Of a stretch of 64,000 bases of DNA, positions 15,405-25,611 are shown one piece after another. Where the stretch lies: the NCBI GenBank assembly GCA_016713365.1, contig JADJPG010000009.1, positions 1 to 64,000 on the forward strand, given 5' to 3'. Origin of the DNA: Verrucomicrobiota bacterium (lineage in GTDB: Bacteria > Verrucomicrobiota > Verrucomicrobiia > Limisphaerales > JADJPG01). The position numbers were made by a program, and so were the translations under genes. The stretch's first letter is position 1. The number at the start of each line of letters is the position of its first letter. Below the pieces are notes generated by a model. The model had not been told where the DNA came from, searched no databases, and saw only the letters and a list, made by a program, of their open reading frames with translations.

Positions 15405-15776
15405 GTGAGCCGGAATCTGGAACAACTGCAAGCCGACGCCCAATCGGTGGTCGAGGAAACCCTCGCCGCCCTGCCCCTTCCTGTCCGCCAGCGGGCCGCG
15501 AGCCTGCCGGTCACCTATGATGCCCGGCCGCAGCAATGGCTTCTGGATGACGGTTACGATTCGGACCTCCTCGGACTATTTGTGGGTTCTGCCATTGCGG
15601 AAGCCGAGGATTGCCCGCTCCCGCCGCAGATCATCCTGTTTATCGAGAACATCTGGGATTTTGCCGAGGAGGACTCCGAGATTTTCCGGGAGGAGATTCG
15701 AACCACTTACCTGCACGAGCTGGGTCATTATCTGGGGCTGGACGAGATCGATCTGGAGGAACGCGGGCTGGACTAG
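15405..15776 (+). CDS. Minimal zincin-like metallopeptidase
   Basis: The 123-residue protein ends in TYLHELGHYLGLDEIDLEERGL, an HExxH zinc motif with a downstream Glu/Asp-rich tail. This is the layout of the small metallopeptidase family COG3824 (DUF1025). Upstream is a hydrophobic strand, QIILFIENIWDFAEED, also typical. These proteins are cytoplasmic and have no known substrate. The start is GTG at 15405, 52 bp after the Uma2 stop. The family length (110-140 residues) matches. The catalytic His/Glu residues are intact, so activity is plausible. Confidence 0.82.
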   Translation: MSRNLEQLQADAQSVVEETLAALPLPVRQRAASLPVTYDARPQQWLLDDGYDSDLLGLFVGSAIAEAEDCPLPPQIILFIENIWDFAEEDSEIFREEIRTTYLHELGHYLGLDEIDLEERGLD

Positions 15777-15890
15777 GCACCGGCTGGACACGCTGAAACC
15801 GGGTCAGACAATCAAACACTTCAAAATAAGTGCTTGCCAGAAGGGGAATGGTTGATACCTTCTCCGCTCCTTTAATAAGAAAGATATTGT

Positions 15891-16166
15891 ATGGGTAGAA
15901 TTTGTGAACTGACTGGCAAGGCCCCGATCAAGGGCAGCAAGATCTGGCGCAGTGGTAAGTCGAAGAAGTCCGGCGGTATCGGTACCCATGTGACCGCGAT
16001 TACCAAGCGCCGTTTCATGCCGAACTTGCAGCGCGTGAAGGCGATCATCGACGGCGAAGTCCGCTATGTGCGCGTGACCGCCAGCGCCTTGAAGAAGGGT
16101 CTCGTCACCAAGGCTCCCAAGCGCACTTGGAAGAAGGAAGACGCGAAAACCAAGGCCAAGGCCTAG
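15891..16166 (+). CDS. rpmB: 50S ribosomal protein bL28
   Basis: The 91-residue basic protein opens GRICELTGKAPIKGSKIWRSGKSK and carries THVTAITKRRFMPNLQ, the standard bL28 pattern with a K/R-rich tail. Bacterial bL28 is usually 60-95 residues and binds the 50S subunit near the exit region. A weak AAGAAAG lies about 9 nt upstream of the ATG. A strong intrinsic terminator follows at 16193. The gene stands alone as a plus-strand unit; rpmG is not adjacent. Confidence 0.95.
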   Translation: MGRICELTGKAPIKGSKIWRSGKSKKSGGIGTHVTAITKRRFMPNLQRVKAIIDGEVRYVRVTASALKKGLVTKAPKRTWKKEDAKTKAKA

Positions 16167-16192
16167 TTTTCACCTCCATTACTTTTGAAGAG

Positions 16193-16219
16193 GGCGGGGT
16201 GAATCACCCCGCCTTTTTT
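16193..16219 (+). terminator. Intrinsic terminator of rpmB
   Basis: GGCGGGGTG (16193-16201), loop AAT, CACCCCGCC (16205-16213), then six T. This is a perfect 9-bp GC stem followed by a U-tract, 26 bp after the rpmB stop. It touches the smpB stop codon on the opposite strand. Confidence 0.92.
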
Positions 16220-16673
16220 ATTTCCCTTTGAAGCGGTGCATGATCGCCCGCTTGGTCTCGCGGTCGGCATCCCGCTTCTTCATGTCCTCCCGCTTGTCGA
16301 ACTGCACCTTGCCCTTCCCCACGCCGAGCTGGACCTTCACCTTGCCGTTCTTCCAATAGAGGGAAAGCGCCAGAATCGCGTTGCCCTTGACCGACGCCAG
16401 CCCGAACAGCTTCCGCATCTCCGACTTGTGCAGGAGAAGCTTGCGGACGCCCTTGGGCTGGTGGTTCTGGAGGTTGCCGAAGGAATATTCGTCAATGTGA
16501 GCGTTGTGGAGAAACACCTGATCGTTCTCCACCCGGGCGAAGGCGTCGTTGATCTGACCCTTGCCCGCCCGAAGCGCCTTCACCTCGGTGCCCTGCAGCA
16601 CGATGCCCGCTTCAAAAGTGTCCAGGATGTGATAATCCCGGCGGGCTTTTGGATTGGTCACGATGTCGGCCAT
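16218..16673 (-). CDS. smpB: SsrA-binding protein SmpB
   Basis: The 151-residue protein matches SmpB throughout: NPKARRDYHILDTFEAGIVLQGTEVKALRAGK at the N-terminus, FLHNAHIDEYSFGN, the KLLLHKSEMRKL motif, a lysine-rich VGKGKVQFDKREDMKKRDADRE segment and a basic tail that enters the ribosome. SmpB brings tmRNA to stalled ribosomes for trans-translation. The start fits the family exactly. It is preceded by GTTTTGTCTT and a strong hairpin with no Shine-Dalgarno, which is unusual (see 16674-16707). It is downstream of rpoZ. ssrA itself is not in the window. Confidence 0.95.
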   Translation of the reverse strand: MADIVTNPKARRDYHILDTFEAGIVLQGTEVKALRAGKGQINDAFARVENDQVFLHNAHIDEYSFGNLQNHQPKGVRKLLLHKSEMRKLFGLASVKGNAILALSLYWKNGKVKVQLGVGKGKVQFDKREDMKKRDADRETKRAIMHRFKGK

Positions 16674-16707
16674 AAGACAAAACAGCCAGAAGGTCGCCCT
16701 TCTGGCT
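16674..16707 (-). terminator. Terminator-like hairpin abutting the smpB start codon
   Basis: On the minus strand AGCCAGAAGG, loop GCGA, CCTTCTGGCT (perfect 10 bp, 16684-16707) is followed by GTTTTGTCTT and then directly by the smpB ATG. It would end rpoZ transcripts or attenuate smpB expression, and leaves no room for a ribosome binding site. Confidence 0.75.
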
Positions 16708-16743
16708 GGGAGAAACCCGGTTTAGGCGGGTTCAAAAAGCTGC

Positions 16744-16998
16744 TTAACCGCGCTTCTTCTTCTTGGAAGTCGGTTCGACAAGCGGCACTTCCTCAGGGAA
16801 TTCCCAGCCCATCTTGTCTTCGATGATCTCAGCCAGCGCAATGTCCGCCGCGCCCATGCCGGTGGTGTCATTGAGGAGCGGACGGCTCATCGCGCCGCCT
16901 CCGGCATTCAACTGCCGCACCCGTCGTGAGACCAAGTTAATGAGAGTGTTGGGGCTTCCGACCTTCGCCAACGCCTGTTTGCACAATTCGCTGTTCAC
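16744..16998 (-). CDS. rpoZ: DNA-directed RNA polymerase omega subunit
   Basis: The 84-residue protein has the omega core (LVSRRVRQLN, SRPLL, ADIALAEIIEDKMGWEF) in the form seen in Verrucomicrobia, with a lysine-rich end PTSKKKKRG. Omega binds the beta-prime C-terminus and helps core assembly. The translation start is GTG at 16998. The SRRVRQL segment stands where proteobacterial omega has the conserved ...RARQL..., supporting the call. It is followed by the hairpin at 16674 and then smpB, so the two may form an attenuated pair. Confidence 0.85.
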   Translation of the reverse strand: MNSELCKQALAKVGSPNTLINLVSRRVRQLNAGGGAMSRPLLNDTTGMGAADIALAEIIEDKMGWEFPEEVPLVEPTSKKKKRG

Positions 16999-17099
16999 GT
17001 TTTTCTCAGTTCAATTTCCAGTAGAGCGTGGAAGGTAATGGCCCCAGCCTAGGAAGCAATAGAAAAACTGGGGCTCATTCACGGGTCAAAACCCACGGT

Positions 17100-20000
17100 T
17101 TAGCGGACCAGAAGGCTCAAACTCTCCGAGTGACTGTTGAACTCGGGGGCATACATGCACTGAATCTCCGCCACGCCGGTCTGATACTGACCCCGATGTT
17201 GCACGCGAGTGGAATACTCGAACACGTAAACGCCCTTCGGTAGGTAATCGATGAAGAAGTGGCTCGCCGTATCACGGGTCGATTCGTAATAGCCGAGGCC
17301 GTCCTGGTATTTGTAACGGCTCAGGACGTTCACAGGCTCCGTGCCACTGCCGCGTTGGTCCTTGAGATGAACATATTCCATGTCGCGGTCCACACGCAGT
17401 TCAATGCGCACCACGAGTTCGTCGCCGACCTGCACAGCGCCTTTCACCGGCTCCAGTGTCGGACCTTTCTTCGTGTTCACTTTCGTGTAGAGCGACTTCT
17501 TGAGCTTGAGCGGTGTGCCGGTGTGCGGCGTGACCTTGCTCATGTCTTCCAGGTATTGCCAATGCACGCTGCCCCACGCCACGCCATCGTCGAGCTTCTT
17601 GACCGTGATCTCGCCGAGCTTCGGCTTGATCTCCGAGGCCGCGAAACGTTTCTCGTAGAAGCCAGTTCCCGCCTCGACCGGAGCGCCTGTCTCCGACCCG
17701 GCGCGTGCAGGCTTGGTATCCGGCGCTCCACCGCGCTTCGGCGTCACATTCACCCCGCCGACCGTCACCTCCACCAACGCATCGCTCGCCAGAATATCCT
17801 TCCCGCGCAGCAGCAGCGCGTATACCGCATCCGCCGTCGCCTTCGTCGTCTTCCAATCCTGCGTCTGCTTTTGTTTGAGCAACCACACGCGGCATTCCTC
17901 GACCGCCGCCTTGTCGCCCATCACCTCGTCGAAAGCCTCGATCATCAGCGCCTGCGTTTCGATGGGCGCGCGATACCACCACCAACTCAGTTCCGTCTCT
18001 CGCCAGAACATTCCCATCTCCTCGTTCGTCACGCTGCGTTCCTTGATGGAGCGCATGATGTCTTTCGGCGTCGCGTCGGCCGCCTTGTTCGCCGTGCTGA
18101 ACCGCAGCAACGCCAGCGCGAGATGTCCCTGCGACTGGCGGTTGTCCACCTTCAGCCAGTGCTTGCGCGACTGCGTGAGGAAGAACTCGACCGCCTTGCG
18201 ATGCGGCGGAGCGACCGGCGTGTCCTTCAGGAAGAAGCTGCGCCCGTAGAGATACAACGCATCCGTCGCGCTCGGCACATACTTCTCCGGCTCGGGCCAT
18301 TTCTGGATGCGCTCGTAGTGCTCCGTCATCCAGCCGTCGAGCCGGTTGAGCGAACGCAGCGCGGGCGCGACATCCAGCTCCGCGCCGAGATGCCGCATGC
18401 GTCCGAAGCCCGTCGTGATGTAGAGCGTGATGTAATCGTTGCCCAGGCCGCCAGGAAACCACGGCCACGCGCCGTCGCCGAGCTGCATCTCCGCCAGCTT
18501 CGCGAACGTCCGCTCCGTTTCGTTATCCAGCCGGTTCGCGTCGAAGAGAATGCCGACGTTCCGACGCGCCTGGCTTTCGTTGTTCGCCTGCCGGAGCCAC
18601 GGCGTCTCCTCGACCATCACGCTCTTCAAGTCCTGGTTCTTCTCCAGCTGCGAATCCAGCGCGGGCGTTCCCTTCCACTGATCGAACACGCGGCGAATCT
18701 TCGGGTCGCTGTTCGCGATGAAGCGCGCGAGCGCATTCGCGTAAAGCCGGTTGAACGTCTGCTCCGTGCATTCGTGCGGATACTCCATGAGGTAGGGCAA
18801 CGCCATCACCGCGTACCACGACGGATTCGAGACCATCTGCACGACGTAGTTCTGATGCACGAGCGAGCCGGACTTGCCGGACTTCATCAGCTTCTCGAAC
18901 TCAAACTTCTTCGTCACAGCGCCGCCCGCCTTGCCACGAATCGGCAGTGGCAAAGACTCCGTCACGAAGATGCGCCGCGAAAGCACGGGCAGATAACCTT
19001 CCTCGCCGTCGGAAACTTTTCCTGTCGAAGCCACCGCCTTGTAAGTGAGGAACGGCGCGCCATCTGGCACCTTGATGCGCCATGAGTAGCTGCGTGATTC
19101 CTTCGCCGGGATGTCGAAGTCGAGCTCCGGCTTCGCGTTGCCCAGCAGCTTGTCCGCGCTCTGTTCGTTCTGCGCGTCGTTGAACGAAAGACGCACACGG
19201 CCCTGCTGGCGCGCTGCCGTCTGGTTCGACACCTTCACCGTGAACTCCAGCGTGTCGCCCTCCCGCAGGAAACGCGGTGGGTTTGGCTGCACCATCAGGT
19301 CTTTCGCCGTCACCGTTTTGCCGTCGAGGAAACCGGAGCGCAACTGCCGGTCGTGCGCGAAGCCCATGAACTTCCACTGCGTCAGCGCCTCCGGCATCGT
19401 GAACTGCATCTTCACCACGCCATTGCTGTCCGCGAGCAACTGCGGAAAGAAGAACGCCGTCTCGTTCAAGTTGCGACGTGCGGTGACTTGGGAGAGATCG
19501 GGCTTCGGCGCGGAGCCGCCCTGCCCACGGCCAGAATCGCCCTCGCTTCTTTCGTCGGAGAGAGAGCTGCGCGCCGCTTTCTGTTTGGCCTCGCCAGCAG
19601 CGCCCGCCACCGAAAAGTTCGCTTCCGCCAACATCGGCGCAGCGCTCGCCGGCGCTGGCATTGCCGCATCCATCGCAACACCCAACGACATCTCGGGAAC
19701 CGCACCGCGGAAGCGATAGAGCCGGTCCCCTCTTCCAAATTGATACCCCCAGAAGTTCGCGACCAAGTCCGCCGGGAACTGCCGGTAGCGCAAATCCACG
19801 CTCTCGTAACCGCGCCCCCACGACCCACGCAGATGCTGAAAGCCCTTCATCACATTGGCGAAATTCCCACCGCGTTGCGAATAGTCGTAACGGAAAATGC
19901 CGAATTGATTCATCCAGTTGTGCGGCGCGAACTGATCCAACGAGGCGTCATAAAGCGCCGCCACCAGTTCGGCTCCATCCCGGTGGGGCGTGACTCCGTC

Positions 20001-23000
20001 GTTCCCTGCTTTAGTCGCCGCATTCGACACCACCAACGTCCACGTCTCCTTCTGGCTCGGTCCGAGCTTCGACGTGAAATGCTCCCAGCTCAGCGCGAGC
20101 TGCTTGTTGCTCCACGGCACATCCACGTGACGTGAAACCAAATAAGCCCGGTTCTCGCGCACCTGCGTGACGTGCAGCGTGAACCCGCCGCGCATCGCCT
20201 CCGTCACCGCGCGCTTGAGCTGCTGTTGGGTGCGACCCGGCTGCGTCCAATAACGCTCGATCATCTGATGCCGGTGCTCAATCTCGATGAACGCGCGTCC
20301 GGCGTCATAGCCTGTGCCCCACAGCGCCGCGAGCTCTTCGCCCGGCTCCAGCGTCCACTTCGGCGCCGCCAGCAGCTGCGGAATCTTGATCGCCAGCTTC
20401 GTCGCCTCCGGCTGCAACACCTGCAATCCCATTCGTCCCGTCACCGTTTTGCCGAACCGATCCTGCGTCTCCAACATCGCGCGAAACGCTCCGGCACCGA
20501 GCGCGAACTCCAGCTTCGTGTTGCCCTCGGCATCCGTGGTGAACCCTTTCTCCGCGACCACCTCGCCCAGCTCCCAGTTGTTCGGGTTCGATAGATCCGC
20601 GTCCGGTTTGCCATCGCCATCTTCATCGCCGCGATAATATCCGCCCAGGCTTGCGCGCTGGACCTGCGCCGGCTCCTTCAAGCGATGAATCTTCACTTTG
20701 CCCTCGACGACCTGCGGCTCACCATCGAGCGTCGTCGCGCGAAGCTTCAACACAACCGGCTTCGCTTCCGTCTGCCATTCATCCGCCGACATCACCGCCG
20801 ACAGCGCGACGAACCCGACATTCACGACGCGTTGTGCGGAACGCGTTTCGCCCGTCGTGTCTGTCACATCCGCGTAAATGCTGAAGCTGAACGACGCCTC
20901 GTCCTTCTCGGAAACACTCGAGTCCGGCTTCGCGTTGAACTCGATGGTGAACACGCCGTCCGCGCCGGTGGTCGCGGTGCCGTGGGCGAATTCCTGGCTG
21001 CCCTGTGGGCGCGGTGAGCGCCAGCCATACGAGCCCCACCACCACGGCCAACGCACTTCGCGCACGATGCGATACTTCACCATCGCGCCGTCGACCGCCG
21101 CGCCGGTGTAGCTCTCGGCCTTGCCCGTGAGCGAAACCTTGTCGTTCAACTTCGCCGCCGTCTTCGGCGCGTCGAGCGTCACCTGGAACTTCGGCCGCTT
21201 GTATTCCTCCACGTTGAACGACGCCTGACCGAACGGGCCGCCAGGCACGTTGATGGTCATGCGGCCCATCACGCGATCGCGCGGCGCGGTGAAGCTGCCG
21301 CTGAACGAGCCGTAGTCGTTGCACGCGTGCTCGGCTTTCGCGATCTCCTTCCCGTTCGGATCGCTAAATACCACCGTCACCTTGCGACCGCGCAGCAGTT
21401 CGTAGTTGTCGCCGCGCTGATCCACGCGCAGGCAGATGCCCTTGTATTGAATCGTCTGACCAGGCCGATAGAGCGCGCGGTCGGTGAAGAAGATGGTCTG
21501 CTCGTGCGGGTCCGGCTCGTGCATCGGGTAGCTGCTGTATTCCTGCATCGAACCGAGCTCATGCGGCACGTCTCCGATCTTTGCACGCACGCGGAGCAGG
21601 CTGCCGCGATATTCCTTCGACGGAAATGAGAAGAACCCATTCGTGTCCGTGCTGATCGCGGGCGCAGTCGGCACACGATTACCCTGGTCATCCAGATGCC
21701 ACGACATCACTTCCGCCCCGCTTACTGGTTCGCCAGAGCCAGCGACTAGCACGAAGCCCTCGATGCGCTGATTGTGCGGGCGCACGACGAGGGCGAGTTC
21801 GCTGACCCAGACGTCCGCGTAGGTAATCTGGTTTTCGCGTTCGGAGAAGTCCTTGTCGTGGCTCGCGATGATGAAATAGAAGCCCGGCTTGAGCGTCGTG
21901 GGCGCAGGAACGAGCTCGGTGCGTTGCTTGAAATCCGTCGTGGCCGGAAGCGCGGCGGACCATTCGAGCGTCGGTGTTTTGGCGAGCAACTCGCGACGCT
22001 CAGCGTCGTTGAGGTTCTCCGGACGTCGATGGCGTTTGTCGAGGAATGCGTTCCAGTCCCAGGCCACGGCCCGGAAATAGACATTCGTCACGTTGCGATA
22101 GCTGACGGCAATGTTCGGCCACGGAGCATTCCACACGCGTTCGGTGCTGATGCTCGCAGACTTTGCTTCAATCTCCGCGACCAGGTTCCGGCACATCTTC
22201 CCACCCATGCTGTCGCGATGGGCATTCGCACCGCGCAACGCCAGCGTGCGCGCTTCTACGAAGTTGCCTTCGCCGTGAATCACCCGCGCCCATTGATGCA
22301 GCGCGAGCGCGGAGAGCGCGTGGTCCGCCCATTTGTCGGTGAAGGTCTTGAGCGCGGCCTTGTAGCGCGTCGCCTTGTCCTCACCGAACGCGGCGTTGTA
22401 GGCCCACGCGAGCCGGGCGAGATCCGCATCGGCGAACGCCGACGGATCGGCGTCGACGCGATGGAAGATCAACAAATCGCGGAAGAGAAAGAACGCCTTC
22501 TCGGTCGCCGATTCATCGGCGCGACGCTCAATCTTGCCGGCGAGAAACTCGTCCGCCGTGCCGAAAAGCGGCGCGACGCCGTAAACAGGTTTATCCGCGA
22601 AGAGCTCGAAGGCGTCCTGCGGTTTGGCCGCCGCTTGTTCGCCGCTCGTGTAGAACTTTAACGCCTCCTGCGCGATGAAATCGTAGAGCGTCGGGCGATA
22701 GCTGTCGGGCACGGTTCCCTTTTGCAGCAGATCATCGAAGGTCGCGATGGGCGTCTTCTTCAGCGTGTCCGCGCCGGCGAGAGCCTTGGTGAACTGCTTG
22801 TCGATCTCGGCGAAGAGCCGCGGTAGATCCCACGTCGTGAAATCCTTGCCTGGCGCCTGAGCCGTCTGCGTGCGTTGCATGAAACGCCAGCGGTTGTTCT
22901 GAAAGTAATGCCAGTACCAGTTCGCCACCACGGCATCGAGCAGCGGCACGATTTCTTGGGCGCCTTGGCGATCTCGGCCTCCATGCGCGTGATTTTTTCC

Positions 23001-23257
23001 TCGGCCTTGTTCCCCTCAATGTTGCCTTCGAGCACGATCTTCCGCGCGATCGCCTTCGCAACTTCTCCGTAGGCCTTCTCCTTGAGCGCGGCGGGAATGA
23101 TGAGGTTGAGGTTGGTGATGGCCGTACGCGGCAGTCCCTTCTGGACGGCGTCCTCGACGGCCTTCCACTCGGCGACGCGCGTGGCGGCGTGGAGCGGGTT
23201 GTTCATGACAAGGAGAAGGGCGAGTGCCGGGAGAAGAGTTCGAAACAGTGCTTTCAT
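17100..23257 (-). pseudogene. Bacterial alpha-2-macroglobulin, split by a 1-nt deletion
   Basis: A signal peptide (MKALFRTLLPALALLLVMNNPLHAA) and about 100 residues are read from 23257. At a CCC run (GGG at 22958-22960 on plus) the frame breaks inside AEIAKAP. Adding one C continues as QEIVPLLDAVVANWYWHY and an open frame to 17100, giving about 2052 residues. Seen further: MG-type beta domains, a bait-like Gly/Ala-rich stretch near plus 19500-19700, the thioester motif CTEQ (18759-18770) inside EYPHECTEQTFNRLYANAL, and a C-terminal receptor-binding-like domain. Bacterial macroglobulins are periplasmic protease traps that link covalently through the thioester. The signal appears to lack a lipobox, and no pbpC neighbour is present. 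A palindromic element at 17680 adds an in-frame loop. The single indel suggests a sequencing error. Confidence 0.88.
17680..17729. repeat. GGAGCGC-family element (copy 2, inside the macroglobulin gene)
   Basis: Arms GGAGCGCC (17680-17687) and GGCGCTCC (17722-17729) are perfectly inverted. The first 26 nt match the start of the element at 37921 at 24 positions, including TCTCCGACCCGGCG. It is translated in frame on the minus strand as a Gly/Ala/Pro-rich loop (RGGAPDTKPARAGSETGAP). Confidence 0.85.
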
Positions 23258-23467
23258 GGTCATCCGTGGCCGCGATTGAAACAGTCCAGAGGAGTTATGG
23301 CGCAAGGGGTCGCCCAGCGCAACGTGTGGATGGCAACTTAGATTCATCACGCCAGGTTAGTCGGAGTTCAGGAGTGATTTGCTCCCACACCCAGCCGCCT
23401 CGAATGGCGCCGGCGGCGGAAGGATCAGGAGCTTTTGTGTCCCGTTTTCCGACAGCGCGACGAATGC

Positions 23468-24190
23468 CTACGGCAGGCGGAGTTGCAGGCGTTCGCCCTC
23501 ACCGTTGGACAAGACCACGCCAGCCTTGGAGATCTCTTCGCAGCGGAATCGAGCACGGCCATTGCCGATATCCGCCGTGAACGAATCGCCCGCGAAGATC
23601 GTGTAGACGCGCGTGCCGTCCGAAACCATCGCCGACGGACGCAGCGAGTTCAGCGTGATCCCTTTCAAGCGCAAAGGGCCGGCAGCAGCAACCTTTGGAG
23701 CGGCCGCCACGGCTGGTGCGGCATTCGTGGCAATCGGAACCTCATCAAGGTCCTCCGAATCTTCGTCTTCCATCCCGCCTTCGTTGCCCGCGTCTGCATT
23801 AGCGAAATCGGCAAAGGACGCGTCGTCGCGCGCGTTGGCGGAGAGATCGGGACGGATATCGCCCATCAAGGCGCCGATGACGAACAGGTTGAAACAAAAC
23901 ATCAGGGCGTTGGAGATGATGACCGTGAAGAGGACGTCGGGCGCGATCTCTGCACCCGTGCATTTCCAGATGCACAGCACGATCACGGCATAGGAAAGAT
24001 AAGTGCCCACGTAGGGGATGAACGCAACGAGGGTCGCGGCGAGAGAGGAGCCGAACAGGCCAAGCACGTTGTAGTTCAGCTTCTGGATGCGAATCATGCC
24101 CCAGAGGAGGCCGATGTAGACAAGCCACTTCACGGCGGTGACAACAACGACGCCGACAAACATGGCAATGGTGGTTGGATCAATGGTCAT
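23468..24190 (-). CDS. Membrane protein with C-terminal GspC/PilP-like domain (unknown function)
   Basis: From the MTIDPTT start the protein has 240 residues. Three hydrophobic segments (about 7-30, 40-65, 70-95) are followed by an acidic linker (NEGGMEDEDSEDLDE) and an Ala/Pro-rich spacer. A small C-terminal beta domain follows: LRLKGITLNSLRPSAMV, YTIFAGDSFTAD, GVVLSNGEGERLQLRLP. That domain resembles the short beta modules of GspC/PilP-type secretion proteins, by pattern only. An alternative ATG 42 nt upstream would add a non-membrane leader; the chosen start puts the first helix at the N-terminus. No secretion genes are adjacent, so the role is unknown. Confidence 0.6.
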   Translation of the reverse strand: MTIDPTTIAMFVGVVVVTAVKWLVYIGLLWGMIRIQKLNYNVLGLFGSSLAATLVAFIPYVGTYLSYAVIVLCIWKCTGAEIAPDVLFTVIISNALMFCFNLFVIGALMGDIRPDLSANARDDASFADFANADAGNEGGMEDEDSEDLDEVPIATNAAPAVAAAPKVAAAGPLRLKGITLNSLRPSAMVSDGTRVYTIFAGDSFTADIGNGRARFRCEEISKAGVVLSNGEGERLQLRLP

Positions 24191-24408
24191 GGGAAGGAAT
24201 GGAGAGCGTGCGCTGAAGACAGACGGGTGCAAACGACGCGTCCGGCAGGAACCAATCCTCCCCGGTCACACTCGCTGTTCGCACCAAAGCCCCGTGCCGC
24301 AAGCCACCCATACCCACCCGGTATCGGAGTCCGCGACGACCCCTTGAGCGGAAGATTCTCCGCTTTTGTCTGTCGCGCCGCGCCGGCGGACCGTGGTAGA
24401 GAGTTCTC

Positions 24409-24975
24409 GTGAACACGCTCGCATCACAGCTCCAGACGCAGCTCGACACCTACTTACGCAAGTCGCCGACGCTCGGCAAGGGCGTCTACCTCGCCCGCGG
24501 CGCGGTGGTGCTTGGCGATGTGACGCTCGGTGATGAATCGAGCGTCTGGTACAACGCCGTCCTCCGCGGAGACATCAACCGCATCGTCGTCGGTCACCAC
24601 ACCAACATTCAGGACAATGCCGTCGTGCATCTGGCCGATGACTTCCCGTGCATCATCGGGAACTGGGTGACAATCGGACACTCCGCGATCGTTCACGCCT
24701 GCACGATTGGCGACGAAACTCTCATTGGCATGGGCGCGGTGGTGCTCGATGGCGCGGAAGTCGGCCGGCAATGCCTCATCGGCGCGAAGGCCCTCGTGAC
24801 ACCAGGCACCACAATTCCGGACGGAGCGCTCGTCCTCGGTTCCCCCGCGAAGGTGGTGCGAATCATGTCGGAGAAGGAGCGTGGCGACCTGAAACATTGG
24901 GCGGAGAAATACGTTCACAACGCCGCCTACTGCCTGAAGCACAGCATCAACATCGGCGCACTGTTGCCCACCTGA
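24409..24975 (+). CDS. Gamma-class carbonic anhydrase family protein
   Basis: The 188-residue protein is a left-handed beta-helix of hexapeptide repeats: GVYLARGAVVLGDVTLGDESSVWYNAVLRGD, then HHTNIQDNAVVHLADD and IGHSAIVHACTIGDETLIGMGAVV. The His of VVHLADD and the two His of IGHSAIVH are the expected three zinc ligands. The C-terminal helix packs on the trimer. Members (YrdA/PaaY/CaiE and Cam) are trimeric, and only some hydrate CO2 efficiently; the Cam acidic loop is missing, so true carbonic anhydrase activity is uncertain. The start is GTG at 24409. The SRPBCC gene follows 17 bp later, probably co-transcribed. Confidence 0.87.
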   Translation: MNTLASQLQTQLDTYLRKSPTLGKGVYLARGAVVLGDVTLGDESSVWYNAVLRGDINRIVVGHHTNIQDNAVVHLADDFPCIIGNWVTIGHSAIVHACTIGDETLIGMGAVVLDGAEVGRQCLIGAKALVTPGTTIPDGALVLGSPAKVVRIMSEKERGDLKHWAEKYVHNAAYCLKHSINIGALLPT

Positions 24976-24992
24976 ACCACACGTTCTCCCCC

Positions 24993-25526
24993 ATGACGCT
25001 CCTGAAGAAATTGCTGCTCGCGGTGATGGTGATTCCGATCGCGATCATCATTCTCTCGCTGTTTCTCCCTTCCAAGTATCGCGTCGAACGCACCGTCGTG
25101 ATGCGCGCCAAGGCCGACGCCGTTTACGCGCACGTCAGCACGTTGAAACACTGGCCGGACTGGACGGCGTGGACGACCAACAAATATCCCGACATGAAGA
25201 ATTCCTTCTCCGGACCCGAATCCGGCGTCGGCGCGACCTACCATTGGGAAGGCCAGTCGTCCGGCAGCGGCGTGCTGAAACTCATCCGCGTGGAGCCGGG
25301 CAAACGTCTCGACTACGAATTGAACTTCGAGAACGGCAAGCACGTCTCCACCGGTGCCATCGTCATCGAACCCGACGGCGAAACGCTCAAAGTAACGTGG
25401 TTCAACGAAGGCAGCCTTGGCTGGAATCCCGTCTCACGCATCTTTGGACTGCTCATGGACGGGATGATGGGTCCGGACTTCGAGGAAGGCTTGCGCAAGC
25501 TCCAGCAACGATTCGAATCCAAGTAA
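24993..25526 (+). CDS. SRPBCC (START/Bet v1-like) family membrane-anchored protein
   Basis: The 177-residue protein has one N-terminal transmembrane helix (residues 4-24) followed by an SRPBCC fold: VERTVVMRAKADAVYAHVSTLKHWPDWTAW is the usual first strand and helix of polyketide-cyclase-like proteins, and GPDFEEGLRKLQQRFES the final long helix. The fold binds hydrophobic ligands; no ligand can be named. The ATG at 24993 begins the membrane helix and lies 17 bp after the carbonic anhydrase gene. Confidence 0.82.
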   Translation: MTLLKKLLLAVMVIPIAIIILSLFLPSKYRVERTVVMRAKADAVYAHVSTLKHWPDWTAWTTNKYPDMKNSFSGPESGVGATYHWEGQSSGSGVLKLIRVEPGKRLDYELNFENGKHVSTGAIVIEPDGETLKVTWFNEGSLGWNPVSRIFGLLMDGMMGPDFEEGLRKLQQRFESK

Positions 25527-25611
25527 GCGCGCGGCTGCCACGCGACGCAGCCCGGAGCGCCTTTACGCAATCCCTCGTTGCGACTTCCACCGCGCCGCTT
25601 ATAGTCAGCCC

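Noticed and set aside
17259..19085. Long open frame on plus inside the macroglobulin region
   Set aside because: A mirror of the macroglobulin coding sequence with an Arg/Leu/His-rich composition and no domain.
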